Of a stretch of DNA of 64,000 bases, positions 62,931 to 64,000 are shown one piece after another. Position 1 is the first letter of the stretch. Every line of letters starts with the position of its first letter. The DNA is taken from the NCBI GenBank assembly GCA_027600665.1, contig JADGJL010000005.1, forward strand, positions 62,001 through 126,000, given 5' to 3'. Source of the stretch: Irineochytrium annulatum (Eukaryota; Chytridiomycota; Chytridiomycetes; Chytridiales; Chytridiaceae). The notes below the pieces were generated by a model. That model made no database searches. It was not told the DNA's origin and worked only from the letters and a program-made list of their open reading frames with translations. Made by a program: the position numbers and the translations under genes.

Positions 62931-63066
62931 GTTCCGAGGCGCCAGGGAGGGTTACTTCGACTGTTAATCGACCAGGTCGTTGGTTCGAATCCAATCGCCG
63001 CCGTCCATGGCGGTGTAGCTCAGCGGTAGAGCGGGTATTATACCTTCCCACCTTTTTCCTCGGAAC
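62931..63066 (+). ncRNA. Y RNA (YrlA-like) with circularly permuted tRNA module
   Basis: Two nested outer stems form the Y stem: GTTCCGAGG / CCTCGGAAC (62931-62939 with 63058-63066) and GGGAGGGT / ACCTTCCC (62945-62952 with 63042-63049). Inside is a full tRNA body in permuted order: anticodon-like arm TCGA-CTGTTAA-TCGA (62957-62971), T arm GTTGG-TTCGAAT-CCAAT (62979-62995), acceptor 3' strand CGCCGCC (62996-63002), loop GTCCAT, acceptor 5' strand GGCGGTG (63009-63015), TA, then D arm GCTC-AGCGGTA-GAGC (63018-63032). Published YrlA RNAs mimic tRNA in this manner and tether Ro60 to an effector. It lies 51 bases before the Ro60-like gene. Confidence 0.85.
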
Positions 63067-63117
63067 ATTTTATTATGAAAGAACAGCCATTAGACTCACA
63101 CCAGGAGGTCATGAGTG

Positions 63118-64000
63118 ATGAGCAGAGCGAAACAATTATTCAATCAACCTCAGCCAACGACACGTAATCATGGGGGCTACGGAGCCTATGAGCGATTGGT
63201 GGAGGAACAATATATACAGATGTTGATGACCAATACATTGAACAATACGTTCTATGCCGATACCCAGCAACTGATGGACGATGCGAAGGCCAGTCATCAG
63301 GAGATGGCTGGGGTGGATGCAGGGTATATGGCGCGGGCACTGGTCTATGCTCGCAATGAAGGTTTGATGCGATTACAGCCTATATATGGGCTGGCACTAT
63401 TGTCCAAAGTGGACGCGGATCAGTTTGCAAAGGTGTTCTCCCAAGTCGTACAGACACCGGCTGACTTGGCTGATTTTCTGACCATTCTGAGAGGAATGGG
63501 TCGAGGGCAGGGCGGCCGAGCAGTGAAGCGTCAGGTAAGTCTCTTTTTGAACGGGATCAATGAATACTGGGCGATCAAATACAACGGACGCGGGCGAGGA
63601 TACAGTCTGGGTGATATGATCGCTACAGCACACCCCAAACCGATAGATATGAAGCAGCGAGCCTTGTTTCGTTATTTGCGCGGGCATGAGGTGGATCTTA
63701 CGGAACTGCCACAGTTGCAAGCGCTGGAAGAACTGAAAGCTACGCCCAACCCCGCAAGCCGGATGCATCTGATCGAGAAAGGTAAACTTCCGTACTCGGT
63801 GGTCACCTCGATCATGCAACCGACACGCACGGTGTGGGAGGCGTTAATGTCACAAATGCCGACCTTTGCGTTGCTGCGTCATCTGAACGCAATGGATCGG
63901 GCAGGGGTTTTTGAGAAAGCAAAAAATATCGATGCCGTTACACGTCGTCTAACGGATGTGGAGGCCTTACGTAAGTCACGAATACTGCCTTTCCGATTCG
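63118..64000 (+). CDS. rsr: TROVE-domain (Ro60/Rsr) RNA-binding protein, 3' truncated
   Basis: 294 residues are visible; the frame is still open at the window end. ATG at 63118 lies nine bases after AGGAGG; ATG at 63111 opens a frame that stops after 19 codons. TROVE-family blocks: GGYGAYERLVEEQ, YMARALVYARNEG, RLQPIYGLALLSKV, TPADLADFLTILRGMGRGQGGRAVKR, INEYWAIKYNGRG, and MIATAHPKP. Ro60 forms a ring of helical repeats that binds Y RNAs on its outer face and ends of misfolded RNAs in its hole. A typical Ro60 (about 500+ residues) would continue into a VWA-like domain to the right. The Y RNA just upstream makes a functional pair. Confidence 0.93.
   Translation, partial: MSRAKQLFNQPQPTTRNHGGYGAYERLVEEQYIQMLMTNTLNNTFYADTQQLMDDAKASHQEMAGVDAGYMARALVYARNEGLMRLQPIYGLALLSKVDADQFAKVFSQVVQTPADLADFLTILRGMGRGQGGRAVKRQVSLFLNGINEYWAIKYNGRGRGYSLGDMIATAHPKPIDMKQRALFRYLRGHEVDLTELPQLQALEELKATPNPASRMHLIEKGKLPYSVVTSIMQPTRTVWEALMSQMPTFALLRHLNAMDRAGVFEKAKNIDAVTRRLTDVEALRKSRILPFRF

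Noticed and set aside
62956..63040. A functional or truncated tRNA-Asn gene
   Set aside because: The 3' half precedes the 5' half, the acceptor is closed by a loop, and outer stems continue the fold. It is better explained as the tRNA module of a Y RNA.

Overview
The window is a low-to-moderate GC chromosomal segment of a Gram-positive, endospore-forming, soil-type bacterium, most probably a Paenibacillus. Supporting this: strong AGGAGG-type ribosome binding sites with TTG and GTG starts, YesM/YesN-type two-component pairs beside sugar ABC transporters, copper-amine-oxidase-like stalk domains, cre-like, Fur-like, sigma-A and sigma-D-like sites, the futalosine menaquinone pathway, and families of non-coding repeats between genes. 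The genus is an inference; no rRNA gene is present. About 50 protein genes are supported, two of them cut by the window edges.

Layout. 1-7 kb: a secreted beta-helix (pectate-lyase-fold) protein, a secreted CotH-family protein, a chemoreceptor with a sigma-D-like promoter, and a Vat-type acetyltransferase. 7-9 kb: HU, a cold-shock protein and a solitary tyrosine recombinase. 9-18 kb: a response regulator, histidine kinase and sugar-binding lipoprotein followed by mglBAC, which looks like one galactose/sugar sensing and uptake unit. 18-25 kb: a small membrane protein, a hybrid GGDEF-like/histidine kinase, and a MarR-controlled heterodimeric ABC exporter with a perfect palindromic operator. 25-28 kb: an ADP-ribose cluster made of a Nudix/NrtR-like regulator, a NADAR protein, a bacterial PARG-like protein and a TARG1-like macrodomain. 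28-33 kb: a siderophore uptake operon with a Fur-like site and an AraC regulator fused to a siderophore-binding-protein-like domain. 33-38 kb: an oxidoreductase, pyroglutamyl peptidase, mqnD and mqnB, then about 1.1 kb without genes. 38-42 kb and 57-59 kb: two paralogous GntR-ATPase-permease cassettes. 43-51 kb: a coiled-coil protein, an esterase, nikR and nikABCDE. 51-60 kb: a MalY/PatB-like lyase, a stalk-domain protein, an S9 peptidase, a small membrane protein, an aldo/keto reductase and a tubby-like protein. 60-64 kb: two WYL proteins divergent from a Y RNA (YrlA-like) and a TROVE/Ro60 (Rsr) gene.

The two most interesting systems are these. (1) At 62931-63066, directly before the Ro60-like gene, lies an RNA that folds as a circularly permuted tRNA (anticodon arm, T arm, acceptor, D arm) inserted in a two-part Y-RNA stem; the acceptor is closed by a six-base loop that still contains CCA. 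(2) The 25-28 kb cluster joins an ADP-ribose-sensing-type regulator to three different families of ADP-ribose-removing or ADP-ribose-binding enzymes, with no ADP-ribosyltransferase nearby. In addition, a roughly 194-bp inverted-repeat element occurs in several full, decayed or truncated copies, mostly at the 3' ends of operons, and a second repeat family forms arrays of two direct plus two inverted units.
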